Below are positions 7,912-15,963 of a stretch of 40,362 bases of DNA, in pieces. A program made the translations under genes and the position numbers. The DNA lies in NCBI GenBank assembly GCA_016929795.1, contig JAFGIA010000117.1, forward strand, positions 1 through 40,362, given 5' to 3'. The notes beneath the pieces were generated by a model. The model saw nothing but the letters and a program-made list of their open reading frames with translations, did not search any database and was not told where the DNA came from. Each line of letters starts with the position of its first letter. Position 1 is the stretch's first letter. This DNA is from Anaerolineae bacterium. GTDB taxonomy: Bacteria > Chloroflexota > Anaerolineae > JAAYZQ01.

Positions 7912-8991
7912 TTGTTACCGAGATCGAGCACCGGGAGAGAGAAAAGAGGTACGCTCTGTTTCTCAGTAGCCGTCGTGCTGCTGTTGGGCAGCTTTGCCCT
8001 GCCCGGATGCGGGCAGATGCTTGTACCCCCCACGCCGACTGCCGTACCTGTCGCCGCCGGCATAGTGCCCACGGTCACCCACACCCCACGCCCCACCGCC
8101 ACACGTCGCGCCACCTTCACTCCCGTACCCGCCACCCCATCCGACACACCCACACCGACCATCACTCCCACTCCGATCATCTATGTCATCCAAAAAGGCG
8201 ATACCCTGATCCCCATCGCCCGCAAGTTCGGAGTGACGGTGCAAGAGATCCAGGATGCGAACGGCATCTCTGACCCACGCCGGCTGAGTGTTGGGCAGGA
8301 GATCATTATCCCCGTCGGCGAGGGACCAAGTGCCCCGACCATAGTGCCCACGCCCACCCCCATCGCCTTTGCCATTCGCGGCATCGGCTTTCACCGCACA
8401 CCCGTCGACAGCTTGTGGTGCATGGGCGAGATCGTCAACATGTCGGGCAAACCGGCAGAGGAGGTGCAGGTCGAGGTCTCGCTCCACGACACGGACGGGC
8501 GGCTCCTGGCCTCGGGCAGTGCCCTGGCAGCGCTCGATATCATCCCTTCGGGCGGACACTCTCCCTTCGCCGTGCTCTTTGCCGCGGCGCCGAGCAGCTT
8601 TGCCCAATACCAGACGCGCGTCCTGGCCGGCGTGCCGAGCACCCACCTTGGGCCACGCTATCCCCACCTGTCCCTCGTCGACGACTGGGGCGGCTGGCTG
8701 GACGGCGCCGAAAGCGGCAACTATCAGGTGCGCGGCGCAGTGCAAAACACCGGGCCTGCCGACGCACAACGTGTAGCCGTGGTCGTGACATTGTACGACA
8801 TCGAGGATCACGTCGTGGCGGCGCGCACCGTTCAGATCGCCGCCGACATCTTTATAGCGGGTGCCCGCGCACCATTCGAGGTCACCCTGGTGCCCGTGGG
8901 AGATGTGGCGCGCTACGACATCGCCGTGCAGGGCTGGTGGATTGGCTACGAGATCCCGCTGCCGACCGGAACGGCCGGGGCTGTTCCTTGA
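7912..8991 (+). CDS. LysM-domain lipoprotein with FxLYD-like repeats
   Basis: A predicted cell-surface lipoprotein of 359 residues. TTG at 7912 is chosen because it lies 6 nt after GGAGAGGG (7898-7905) and downstream of the promoter. From there the product begins with a basic n-region, a hydrophobic stretch and the lipobox ALPGC (C33). A Thr/Pro-rich spacer follows (about 38-88), then one LysM domain (about 91-138: YVIQKGDTLIPIARKFGV...VGQEIIIP) for binding peptidoglycan or related glycans. A second Pro-rich spacer leads to two similar beta-rich domains (about 155-250 and 260-350) with the polar/beta pattern of FxLYD domains (GEIVNMSGKPAEEVQVEVSLHD; VQNTGPADAQRVAVVVTLYD). Function: envelope attachment or binding; ligand unknown. 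Confidence 0.8.
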   Translation: MLPRSSTGREKRGTLCFSVAVVLLLGSFALPGCGQMLVPPTPTAVPVAAGIVPTVTHTPRPTATRRATFTPVPATPSDTPTPTITPTPIIYVIQKGDTLIPIARKFGVTVQEIQDANGISDPRRLSVGQEIIIPVGEGPSAPTIVPTPTPIAFAIRGIGFHRTPVDSLWCMGEIVNMSGKPAEEVQVEVSLHDTDGRLLASGSALAALDIIPSGGHSPFAVLFAAAPSSFAQYQTRVLAGVPSTHLGPRYPHLSLVDDWGGWLDGAESGNYQVRGAVQNTGPADAQRVAVVVTLYDIEDHVVAARTVQIAADIFIAGARAPFEVTLVPVGDVARYDIAVQGWWIGYEIPLPTGTAGAVP

Positions 8992-9020
8992 GGCCTGTGT
9001 TGTGAACAGCCTGAAGCGTA

Positions 9021-9057
9021 TCCTCCGGCACAGGCTGGTGTTATGCCTGTCGGAGGA
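9021..9057 (+). promoter_or_regulatory. Hairpin enclosing the plsC ribosome binding site
   Basis: TCCTCCG (9021-9027) pairs with CGGAGGA (9051-9057) and ACAGGC (9030-9035) pairs with GCCTGT (9045-9050). A 2-nt bulge (9028-9029) and a 9-nt loop complete it. The right arm contains the whole Shine-Dalgarno GGAGGA for the ATG at 9067, so folding would hide it. It could also act as a terminator for the lipoprotein gene that ends at 8991. Confidence 0.6.
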
Positions 9058-9066
9058 CGAAAAGAG

Positions 9067-9795
9067 ATGAACGACACAAACGAGACGGCCAACGAGTCCC
9101 AATCGTATAACCTGGCCATCCGTGGATGGTACCGCTTGATTCGGGGTGCGGTCGGTCTGCTGCTGCGCCTCCTGATGCGTGTGAAAGTGGAAGGCAGAGA
9201 GTATATCCGTGACCCCGGGGGGTATATGCTCATTAGCAACCACTTGCACTGGCTCGACACCCCCATCCTGGCCGTGGTGTTCCCCTACCGGCCCTACGTC
9301 TTTGCGGCATCCAAGTGGGCCAGTCACTTTTTTCTCGGTCCCCTCCTGCGCTCGACCGACGCGATCTTTGTGCGCCGCGGCGAGGTGGACCGCAAGGCGC
9401 TGCGCCAGGCGTTTGACGTGCTGTCTAGTGGTGGCATTCTCGGCCTGGCACCTGAGGGCACCCGCAGCAAGACCGGGGCATTGCAACAGGGTCGAAGCGG
9501 GGCCGCGTACATGGCCTTGCGCACCGGTGTGCCCCTGCTGCCTGTGGTCTTGACAGGCCAGGAAAAGGCAATCCCCTCGCTCCGCCGCCTGCGCCGGCCC
9601 ACGATCTACGTCCGCTTTGGGCCGCTCTTTGAGCCCCCAGACCTCCAGGGCAAGGCGACGCCCGAGCAAGTGGATGCCTTTGCTCAGGAGATCATGTACC
9701 GCCTGGCTGCCATGTTGCCGCCCGAGTACCGTGGCGAATATGCCGATGTCGAACGGGTGCGACCCGACCTCGTCGCTGCCGCCGCGCGAGCATAG
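9067..9795 (+). CDS. plsC: 1-acyl-sn-glycerol-3-phosphate acyltransferase (PlsC family)
   Basis: A 242-residue membrane-associated acyltransferase that would add the second acyl chain to lysophosphatidic acid in phospholipid synthesis. The PlsC motifs are present: NHLHWLD (the HX4D catalytic block), a basic/aromatic block with FVRRGEVDRKAL, EGTRSKTG (EGTR phosphate-binding motif), and VPLLPVVLTG. An N-terminal hydrophobic stretch (GAVGLLLRLLM) could dip into the membrane. ATG 9067 follows GGAGGA by 9 nt. An in-frame ATG at 9043 falls in the hairpin loop and has no ribosome binding site. The hairpin that covers the Shine-Dalgarno suggests translational control. Substrate specificity cannot be read from sequence. 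Confidence 0.88.
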   Translation: MNDTNETANESQSYNLAIRGWYRLIRGAVGLLLRLLMRVKVEGREYIRDPGGYMLISNHLHWLDTPILAVVFPYRPYVFAASKWASHFFLGPLLRSTDAIFVRRGEVDRKALRQAFDVLSSGGILGLAPEGTRSKTGALQQGRSGAAYMALRTGVPLLPVVLTGQEKAIPSLRRLRRPTIYVRFGPLFEPPDLQGKATPEQVDAFAQEIMYRLAAMLPPEYRGEYADVERVRPDLVAAAARA

Positions 9796-9829
9796 ATATT
9801 GAACCGATCACTCATCGAGGAGCACAAAC

Positions 9830-10192
9830 ATGGAACGAACAAGTTGTAGCCTGGGTTGTATTCTCGCCTCACTGGGCCTCGTCCTGAGCTGCTGCCTGCT
9901 TCCTTATCTGGTCAGTAGCATCTATTCCATCGTCACCACCGTCCTCCAGGTTGAGGGCGTGCCCGATTGGTTGTGGGGCGACTGGCTCTATTCCGTCGTC
10001 GGCGATACCGGTCCTCTGTACATGATCCTCGCCGAGGGCCCCATCTGCTGTGTGGGTGCGTTGGGCCTGTTGATCGTCATCTTTGGCCTGATCCTGTCCA
10101 TCAATGGGGTTGGCACCGCCGAGCCCATCCAGACCACTCCCCCCCATCCGTCCACCTTGCCCCTCGAGCCCTTCGACACCGACACCCTGTAG
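9830..10192 (+). CDS. Small membrane protein of unknown function
   Basis: A 120-residue protein starting at ATG 9830 after GAGGAG. It has two probable membrane spans, about residues 10-38 (ILASLGLVLSCCLLPYLV) and 66-92 (CCVGALGLLIVIFGLIL), joined by a roughly 28-residue loop with several Trp residues. A Pro/Thr-rich hydrophilic tail (about 95-120) follows. Cysteines cluster at the ends of the spans (C6, C10, C22, C23, C74, C75 approximately). It lies 34 nt after plsC and is followed by a hairpin at 10216, so it probably shares the plsC transcript. I do not recognise a family. Confidence 0.65.
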   Translation: MERTSCSLGCILASLGLVLSCCLLPYLVSSIYSIVTTVLQVEGVPDWLWGDWLYSVVGDTGPLYMILAEGPICCVGALGLLIVIFGLILSINGVGTAEPIQTTPPHPSTLPLEPFDTDTL

Positions 10193-10215
10193 CCACCCAA
10201 CATCCTGCTCAAATC

Positions 10216-10245
10216 CGGGATGGTGCGCGCTCGCGCACCATCCCG
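10216..10245 (+). terminator. Perfect 13-bp hairpin after the small membrane protein gene
   Basis: CGGGATGGTGCGC (10216-10228) pairs perfectly with 10233-10245 around the tetraloop GCTC. It sits 23 nt after the stop at 10192 and 56 nt before the -10 box of the next gene. No T-run follows, so intrinsic termination is an inference from position and stem strength. Confidence 0.65.
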
Positions 10246-10300
10246 CGAGGCCGCCTCCCTCAACCAAGCATCCACCCAACTACCCTCCACACCTCTTTTA

Positions 10301-10309
10301 TGCTATAAT
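10301..10309 (+). promoter_or_regulatory. Extended -10 promoter of the CCA/A-adding enzyme gene
   Basis: TGCTATAAT (10301-10309) is a perfect extended -10. No -35 box is convincing at the right distance, which is tolerated by extended -10 promoters. The expected start, near 10316, leaves only about 12 nt before the ATG at 10328, with the Shine-Dalgarno AGGAGGG at 10317-10323. Confidence 0.6.
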
Positions 10310-10327
10310 CCCTGCCAGGAGGGATCC

Positions 10328-12937
10328 ATGGGCGAACAACTCATCCTCACCCACGAAAACACCGACTTTGACGCCCTGGCGTCGCAACTGGCAGTCTGGA
10401 AGCTCTACCCCCAGGCCACGCCTGTTCTACCACGTCGCCCCAACCGGAATCTGCGCGACTTTCTCACCCTCTATTGGGATGAGCTGCCCTACCTGCGCTA
10501 CGAAGATCTGCCGCGCCGTGTCGACGTCGACCGTATTTTTCTCGTCGACACCCAGACCCTCGTTACCCCGCGAGGCATGACCGACGACACCGAGGTGCAG
10601 GTCATCGACCACCATCCCCTCAGTCGCAAGCTGCCTCCCAACTGGAGCTACACGGGCGAGGAGGTGGGCGCGACCACCACCTTGCTCGTCGAGCGACTCG
10701 CGGCCACCCACCATGCCCTCACGCCTGTCGAGGCCACCCTGCTCACCCTTGGCATCTATGAAGACACGGGCTCGCTCACCTATCCCACCACCACTGCCCG
10801 TGACCTGCGCTGTGCCGCCTGGCTGGCAGAGCAGGGAGCCAACCTGGCGGTTGTGAGCGAGTTCCTGCACCATGGGCTGACCGACCAGCAGCTTGCCCTC
10901 TATGACGCTTTGCTCGACAGCGCAGAGGTGATCGACGTGGCAGGCCACACGATCGTGATCACCACTGCCACTGCCGAGGGATACGTCGAAGAGATCTCGA
11001 CCCTGGCGCACAAGATCCGCGATCTGTACGACCCTGCCGGGCTCTTTCTCATCGTCGACCTGGGCGACTATCTACAGCTCGTCGGCCGCTCGACCACCGA
11101 CGCCGTCGACGTGGGGCATATTGCCACCCACTTTGGAGGGGGCGGGCACACCCGCGCCGCGGCCGCGCTCATTCGTGGGCAAGAGATATCCGATGCCCGC
11201 ATCGAACTGATCGATCAGCTCGATCAGCACATCCGTCCCTCCGTCACCGTCAGGCAGATCATGTCCTACGGTGTGCAGACCCTGTCGCCAGAGGCCACCG
11301 TCGACGAAGCGGCAGAAGAGATGCTGCGCTACGGCTTTGAGGGCTTTCCCGTCGTCGATGCCACCGGCCACATCCTCGGCGTGCTCACCCGGCGCGAGAT
11401 CGATCGCGCCCGGCGTTTGCACCTCGGCAACATGCCCGTCAGTCACTATATGACCAAGGGCGACATCTCGGTCACACCCGACGACTCGGTCGAGCGCTTG
11501 CAGCAGGTCATGACCCAACACAGTGTCGGCCAGGTGCCCGTCGTCAGCAATGACGAGATTATCGGCGTTGTCACCCGCACCGACCTCATCAAGCTGTGGG
11601 CTACACCCACCCACCCACCGCCCCGCAGGCGCGAGATCGCGCAGCGGATCGAGACGGCCCTGCCCACCGCACTGGCCGATCTCTTGCGCCTGGCAAGTGG
11701 CCTGGCCCAGGAGATGGGTTATCCCCTGTACGTCGTCGGCGGCTTTGTGCGCGACCTGCTCCTCGGCGAGCCCAATCTTGACATGGACCTCGTCGTCGAG
11801 GGGGATGCGATTCGCCTGGCGCGCCGGGTTGCGCGCCAGATCGGCGCGCGCACCCGCAGCCACAGGCGCTTTGGCACTGCCAAGATCATCCTCGAAGGCC
11901 GAGAGGGCGAGTTTGGCGTCCCTTCTCTCGACTTTGCCACCGCCCGCCTTGAATTCTATGCCCACTCGGCCGCCCTGCCCCAGGTGGAGAGCGGCAGCAT
12001 CAAGGCCGACCTGCACCGCCGAGACTTTACGATTAATACTCTCGCCATCCGCCTCGATTCCGACCATTATGGCCGGCTCCTCGACTTTTACGGTGGCGAG
12101 GAGGATCTGCGCAACGGCTTGATCCAGGTCCTGCACAGCCTGAGCTTTATCGAAGATCCGACACGCATCATGCGCGCCGCTCGCTTTGAGCAGCGCCTCG
12201 GCTTTCAGATCGAGGCCCGCACCGCCGAGTTGATCGAGAACGCGCTGCCCATGTTGTCCCGCGTATCGGCCGAGCGCCTGCGCCACGAGCTGTACCTGAT
12301 CTTTGCCGAGACCAGGCCAGAGCGGGTGTTGCAGCGCCTCGATGAACTCGACGTCTTGAGCCAGATCCATCCCAGTCTGTCGTGCACCCCCGACACCTGC
12401 CAGCGTTTCAGCGCACTGCGCGACGTGGTAGCCGAGGGAACCTGGGACATCCGGCGTAACGAATCAGGCGCCCCCGCGCCCGGTCTCTACCTCGCCGTCT
12501 GGGTGTGCGATCTCGCTCGCAAGGATGTCGAGGCGCTCGCCTCACAGATCAAGCCCTTCCGCCAAGATCTCGACCTGCTGCGCGAGGTGAGCCACCTGCG
12601 CAGCAGAATCGAACAACTCGCCCAGCCTGACCTGACGAACGCCGAGATCTATGCCCTGCTGCACCGCACGGGCAGCGAGGCGCGCCTTGTTACATGGCTG
12701 TGCGCCGATTCGGAGCGTGGGCGCGCCCGCTTGCTCCTCTACGAGACAGAGCTACGCCACGTCGAGCCCATCGTCGACGGCACCTACCTGAAGAGCCTCG
12801 GCCTCAAGCCCTCGCCCCTCTTTGGCGAGCTCCTCGACGCCGTGCGCGATGCACGCCTCGACGGCCAGATCGCGACCGAGCAAGAGGAAAAAGCCCTGAT
12901 CGCTCGCCGACTCGCCAAGCACGGAGAGGGCGTGTAG
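10328..12937 (+). CDS. cca: tRNA nucleotidyltransferase with DHH, DHHA1 and tandem CBS domains (A-adding type)
   Basis: An 869-residue class II tRNA nucleotidyltransferase that completes the 3' CCA end of tRNAs. Domains in order: DHH phosphoesterase-like (HENTDFDALA near 9-18, DHH at 94-96), DHHA1 (GGGGHTRAA about 270-278), two CBS domains (about 308-425), then the poly(A)-polymerase-type head (VGGFVRDLLLG near 470, DMDLVVEGD near 485 with the catalytic acidic pair). RRDFTINTLAI follows near 564 and EDPTRIMRAARF near 609, with a helical tRNA-binding body to the end. This layout is the one known from A-adding enzymes such as that of Aquifex, where a separate enzyme adds CC. ATG 10328 follows AGGAGGG; the frame extends upstream through the promoter, so longer starts are unlikely. 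CCA versus A-only activity is not settled. Confidence 0.88.
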   Translation: MGEQLILTHENTDFDALASQLAVWKLYPQATPVLPRRPNRNLRDFLTLYWDELPYLRYEDLPRRVDVDRIFLVDTQTLVTPRGMTDDTEVQVIDHHPLSRKLPPNWSYTGEEVGATTTLLVERLAATHHALTPVEATLLTLGIYEDTGSLTYPTTTARDLRCAAWLAEQGANLAVVSEFLHHGLTDQQLALYDALLDSAEVIDVAGHTIVITTATAEGYVEEISTLAHKIRDLYDPAGLFLIVDLGDYLQLVGRSTTDAVDVGHIATHFGGGGHTRAAAALIRGQEISDARIELIDQLDQHIRPSVTVRQIMSYGVQTLSPEATVDEAAEEMLRYGFEGFPVVDATGHILGVLTRREIDRARRLHLGNMPVSHYMTKGDISVTPDDSVERLQQVMTQHSVGQVPVVSNDEIIGVVTRTDLIKLWATPTHPPPRRREIAQRIETALPTALADLLRLASGLAQEMGYPLYVVGGFVRDLLLGEPNLDMDLVVEGDAIRLARRVARQIGARTRSHRRFGTAKIILEGREGEFGVPSLDFATARLEFYAHSAALPQVESGSIKADLHRRDFTINTLAIRLDSDHYGRLLDFYGGEEDLRNGLIQVLHSLSFIEDPTRIMRAARFEQRLGFQIEARTAELIENALPMLSRVSAERLRHELYLIFAETRPERVLQRLDELDVLSQIHPSLSCTPDTCQRFSALRDVVAEGTWDIRRNESGAPAPGLYLAVWVCDLARKDVEALASQIKPFRQDLDLLREVSHLRSRIEQLAQPDLTNAEIYALLHRTGSEARLVTWLCADSERGRARLLLYETELRHVEPIVDGTYLKSLGLKPSPLFGELLDAVRDARLDGQIATEQEEKALIARRLAKHGEGV

Positions 12938-12969
12938 AGCGTGTTTTTGAAAATCATCCTGGATCGGCG

Positions 12970-13521
12970 ATGAGCGCGCCACCAATCCCCCGCCGCATCG
13001 CCGTCATCGGCACATCTGGCTCTGGCAAGACCACCTTTGCACGCCGTGCCGCCGAGCGCCTCGGCATCCACCACGTCGAGCTAGACGCCATCTTTTGGGG
13101 GCCCGGCTGGACTCAGACACCTGTCGACGAGTTTCGCGCCCGCACCGCTGCCGCCCTCGCCGGGGATGCCTGGACTACCGACGGCAATTACAGCAAGGTG
13201 CGCGACATTGTCTGGGGGCGCGCGGATACCGTCGTCTGGCTCGACTATCCCCTTCCCCTCGTCCTGTGGCGCGTCACCACGCGCACCCTGCGCCGCTGCC
13301 TCACTCGTGAGGAACTGTGGAGTGGAAACCGGGAAAACGTTCGTGAGGCCTTTTTCAGCCGCGATTCGATCATCCTCTACTCCCTACAAACCTACCGCCG
13401 CCGCAAGCGCCAGTACCAGGACCTCTTCTGCCAGCCCGAATACGCCCATCTCCATGTCGTCCGCCTCTGCTCCCCCCGCGCCACCCGCCGCTGGCTCGCC
13501 CAACTCCCCGCCCCTCTTTAA
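12970..13521 (+). CDS. P-loop nucleotide kinase-like protein (FlaR/topology-modulation type)
   Basis: A 183-residue P-loop protein of the adenylate-kinase-like COG0563 group, sometimes annotated as topology modulation protein FlaR. Walker A is GTSGSGKTT near residue 15. It is followed by the family pattern HHVELDAIFWGPGW and DAWTTDGNYSKVRD, then RADTVVWLDYP and an Arg-rich lid segment (TRTLRRCLTREELWSGNREN). The ATG at 12970 lies 32 nt after the cca stop and has only a weak ribosome binding site (GGATCGG), so it is probably read from the cca transcript. A hairpin at 13545 follows. Kinase substrate unknown. Confidence 0.75.
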   Translation: MSAPPIPRRIAVIGTSGSGKTTFARRAAERLGIHHVELDAIFWGPGWTQTPVDEFRARTAAALAGDAWTTDGNYSKVRDIVWGRADTVVWLDYPLPLVLWRVTTRTLRRCLTREELWSGNRENVREAFFSRDSIILYSLQTYRRRKRQYQDLFCQPEYAHLHVVRLCSPRATRRWLAQLPAPL

Positions 13522-13544
13522 GTTTCGTATCATCTCAATGACTT

Positions 13545-13585
13545 GGGGGATATAAGGCGGATTGGCAATCCACCCTATATCCTCC
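13545..13585. terminator. Hairpin terminator candidate after the P-loop kinase gene
   Basis: GGGGGATATA (13545-13554) pairs with 13576-13585 (one G-T pair). After a mismatch come two pairs, another mismatch, then GGATT/AATCC around the loop GGC. It lies 24 nt after the stop at 13521 and before the promoter at 13599. No T-run follows on the plus strand. Confidence 0.6.
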
Positions 13586-13598
13586 CCGACTTTCCCCT

Positions 13599-13628
13599 CT
13601 GGCACAATCCACCGCTGTGTGCTATAAT
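13599..13628 (+). promoter_or_regulatory. Promoter of the ybaK-like gene
   Basis: CTGGCA (13599-13604), an 18-bp spacer and TATAAT (13623-13628) with TGc directly before it. The transcript would begin near 13635, giving a leader of roughly 75 nt before the ATG at 13712. Confidence 0.65.
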
Positions 13629-13711
13629 ACTCCCGCGTGATAAACACGACCAGTTCTGTCGGTCTACAACCCGCCATCCATTCCGTATCACGTTGTCACG
13701 TGTCACATACC

Positions 13712-14182
13712 ATGAAAATCCGAACACACGCCATCCGAGCGCTGGACGAACTGAATATCCCATACACTGTCGTCGAGCAGGCCCACAAGGCCAAGAACGT
13801 CGAGCAGGCTGCCGTCGAGCGAGGGGTGCCCGTCGCGCAAGTCGTCAAGACCCTGCTCATTCGTCGTGCCAACCGCCGCCATGTCATCGCTCTCGTACGT
13901 GGCGACCAGCGCCTCAGCCTGAAAAAGCTGGCGCGTGTCGTCGGCGACAAGGCGCTCGACCTGGCGCCACCCGAAGATGTGCCGCGCATCACCGGCTACC
14001 AGATCGGCGCCGTTTCCCCTTTTGGCCTGCGCCGGCACGACGTGCCCGTGTATGTCGACCACCACATCCTCGACGAGCTGCGCGTCGGCGTCAGCGCCGG
14101 CCGCCACGACGCCGGGATCGAGATGGCGACCGAGGACCTGGTGCGCGCCGTCGGTGGGCACGTCGCCGATATCACCGAGTAG
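13712..14182 (+). CDS. ybaK: YbaK/EbsC-type aminoacyl-tRNA editing protein
   Basis: A 156-residue YbaK/ProX-domain protein. In the family these act in trans to remove wrongly attached amino acids from tRNA (for example Cys-tRNA(Pro)). Seen: TRHAIRALDELNIPYTVVEQ-like N-terminus (read as THAIRALDELNIPY), VEQAAVERGVPVAQVVKTLL with the conserved lysine, HVIALVRGDQRLSLKKLARVV, the ITGYQIGAVSPFGL motif typical of the family, and DELRVGVSAGRHDAGIEM. Length matches the usual 150-160 residues from the ATG at 13712. An upstream in-frame GTG would add 25 residues with no family match. No Shine-Dalgarno is visible; the leader has three TCAC repeats instead (13688, 13696, 13703). Confidence 0.85.
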   Translation: MKIRTHAIRALDELNIPYTVVEQAHKAKNVEQAAVERGVPVAQVVKTLLIRRANRRHVIALVRGDQRLSLKKLARVVGDKALDLAPPEDVPRITGYQIGAVSPFGLRRHDVPVYVDHHILDELRVGVSAGRHDAGIEMATEDLVRAVGGHVADITE

Positions 14183-14203
14183 CCCTTCCTGTTGTGAGGA
14201 TCT

Positions 14204-15925
14204 TTGACCCCAGAAGACATTTCTGCCCTTCCGCCAGCCGCCTTTGACCGGGCCCGCTATCTGCGTGTCATACGCTTTTTCGCCGGTGCCGTCGCCCAAT
14301 TCATCGTATGGGAGATCGTCCTGCGCCGTTTCCTCGGCCGACGGTTTGTCGCCCGCTCGCAACAAGCCCGCTGGCAGCGCGTCGCCCGCCGTTTTCGCGC
14401 GCTCGCCGTCGAGATGGGTGGCGTCCTCATCAAGCTGGGCCAATTCCTGAGCGTGCGCGTCGACATGCTACCCCCCTCGGTCACCAGCGAGCTGGCAGGC
14501 CTGCAGGATGAAGTGCCCCCCGAGTCGCTCGACGACGTGCTCGCCGTGATCGCGGCCGAGTATGGTCGCCCCGTCGACACTGTCTTTACAGCGCTGTCGC
14601 CCACCCCCGAAGCGGCCGCTTCCCTGGCCCAGGTGCACTGCGCCCGCCTATCGCCCACTGCGTCGTCGACCGCACCAACCGACACTGACGTCATTGTCAA
14701 AGTCCAGCGCCCCAACATCGCCACCCTCGTCGAGACCGACCTGCGCGCCATCGCGACCGCCGCCGGCTGGCTCAAGCACTATCCACCCATTCGTCGCCGC
14801 GTCGACATGGATCTGCTCTATGGTGAGTTCGCTGCCACCACCCGCCGTGAGCTCGATTTTATTGCCGAGGCTGAGCACGCGCGGCGCTTTGCTGCCGATT
14901 TCGCCGCCGAGCCTGGCGTGCGCGTGCCCAGGGTGTACGATGACGTATCCACGCGCCGCGTGCTCGTCATGGAGGACGTAGCAGGCATCAAGGTAGATGA
15001 TCTCGAGGCCCTCGCCGCCGCGGGCATCCGCCGCCCTGCCGTCGCACGCCGCCTCTTTGACACCTACATGGAGCAATTCTTCGTCCACAACTTTGTCCAC
15101 GCCGACCCCCACCCCGGCAACCTCTTTGTCCGGCCCCTCGGTGAGCCGGCCACTCGCGACGAGACGGGCGGCCGTCCCTTTCAGCTTGCTTTCGTCGACT
15201 TTGGCATGGTCGCCACCGTGCCCGAGCGCGTGCGCACCCACTTTCGCGATTTTTTGATCGGCTTTGCCACCCAGGACACAGCGCGGATGGTGCGGGCCTA
15301 CCAGGGAGCCGGCCTGCTTCTGCCTGGAGCTGATCTGAAACGCCTCGAAGAGGTCGAGGGCGAGCTGATGGCGCGTTACTCCGGGTTGACCCTGCGCCAG
15401 GCGCGCAACAGGGCCATGAGCGAGTGGCAGGGCCTGGCGCGCGAGTACCGCGACCTGCTCTTCGAGATGCCCTTTCAGGTGCCCACCGATCTTCTCTTCA
15501 TCGGCCGAGCCCTGGCACTCCTCGTCGGCATGGCCACCACGCTCGACCCCGATTTCGACCCGTGGCAAGCCATCCAACCCTTTGCCACCGAGGCTGCCAC
15601 CGGTGAAGTGCGCCGTGACTGGCGCGAATACCTCCAGGAGGGAGTGCGTGCCGCCCAGCTTCTCCTGTCGCTGCCAGGCCACGCTGATAGCTTTTTTCGC
15701 CAGGCCTCTCAGGGCAACCTGGCCGTGCGCACGACGTGGGCACCCGACGCCGTGCGCACTGTGCGTCGCGTAGAGGCTGCCATCAACCGCCTGGCGTGGG
15801 CCGTCGTGTTCGCAGCCCTGTTGCTGTCAGGCATAGCCATCTATCTCGTCGACGGCGCCGCCCCCCCCGCCTACGCCCTATTTGCCCTGGCGGCGCTGGC
15901 CCTGCTCATCTCTGCCACGCGTTAG
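14204..15925 (+). CDS. ABC1/UbiB-family atypical kinase with C-terminal membrane anchor
   Basis: A 573-residue ABC1 (ADCK/UbiB) family protein, an atypical kinase/ATPase linked in other bacteria to quinone synthesis and lipid homeostasis. Seen in order: KLGQFLSVRVDMLPP (KxGQ motif near 80), the Ala-rich ATP loop AAASLAQVHCARL, DVIVKVQRPNI (ATP lysine), ELDFIAEAEHA, FVHADPHPGNLF (catalytic Asp and Asn), and VDFGMVATVP (metal-binding DFG). Two hydrophobic helices end the protein (WAVVFAALLLSGIAIYLV and AYALFALAALALLI). TTG 14204 is the first possible start after an in-frame stop and follows GAGGA closely (3 nt). It lies 21 nt after the ybaK stop, so the two are likely co-transcribed. No quinone-synthesis genes lie nearby, so the substrate is open. 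Confidence 0.87.
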   Translation: MTPEDISALPPAAFDRARYLRVIRFFAGAVAQFIVWEIVLRRFLGRRFVARSQQARWQRVARRFRALAVEMGGVLIKLGQFLSVRVDMLPPSVTSELAGLQDEVPPESLDDVLAVIAAEYGRPVDTVFTALSPTPEAAASLAQVHCARLSPTASSTAPTDTDVIVKVQRPNIATLVETDLRAIATAAGWLKHYPPIRRRVDMDLLYGEFAATTRRELDFIAEAEHARRFAADFAAEPGVRVPRVYDDVSTRRVLVMEDVAGIKVDDLEALAAAGIRRPAVARRLFDTYMEQFFVHNFVHADPHPGNLFVRPLGEPATRDETGGRPFQLAFVDFGMVATVPERVRTHFRDFLIGFATQDTARMVRAYQGAGLLLPGADLKRLEEVEGELMARYSGLTLRQARNRAMSEWQGLAREYRDLLFEMPFQVPTDLLFIGRALALLVGMATTLDPDFDPWQAIQPFATEAATGEVRRDWREYLQEGVRAAQLLLSLPGHADSFFRQASQGNLAVRTTWAPDAVRTVRRVEAAINRLAWAVVFAALLLSGIAIYLVDGAAPPAYALFALAALALLISATR

Positions 15926-15963
15926 AGACAGGCCATACATGATTGAGCAGATACAGCCTCGAG

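Noticed and set aside
7963..9669. 568-residue open frame on the minus strand
   Set aside because: It lies opposite the lipoprotein and plsC genes. It lacks a ribosome site and recognisable domains; GC-rich codon use on the other strand explains it.
11072..12370. 432-residue minus-strand frame
   Set aside because: Antisense to the CCA-enzyme gene, whose domains are firm. No start signal or domain.
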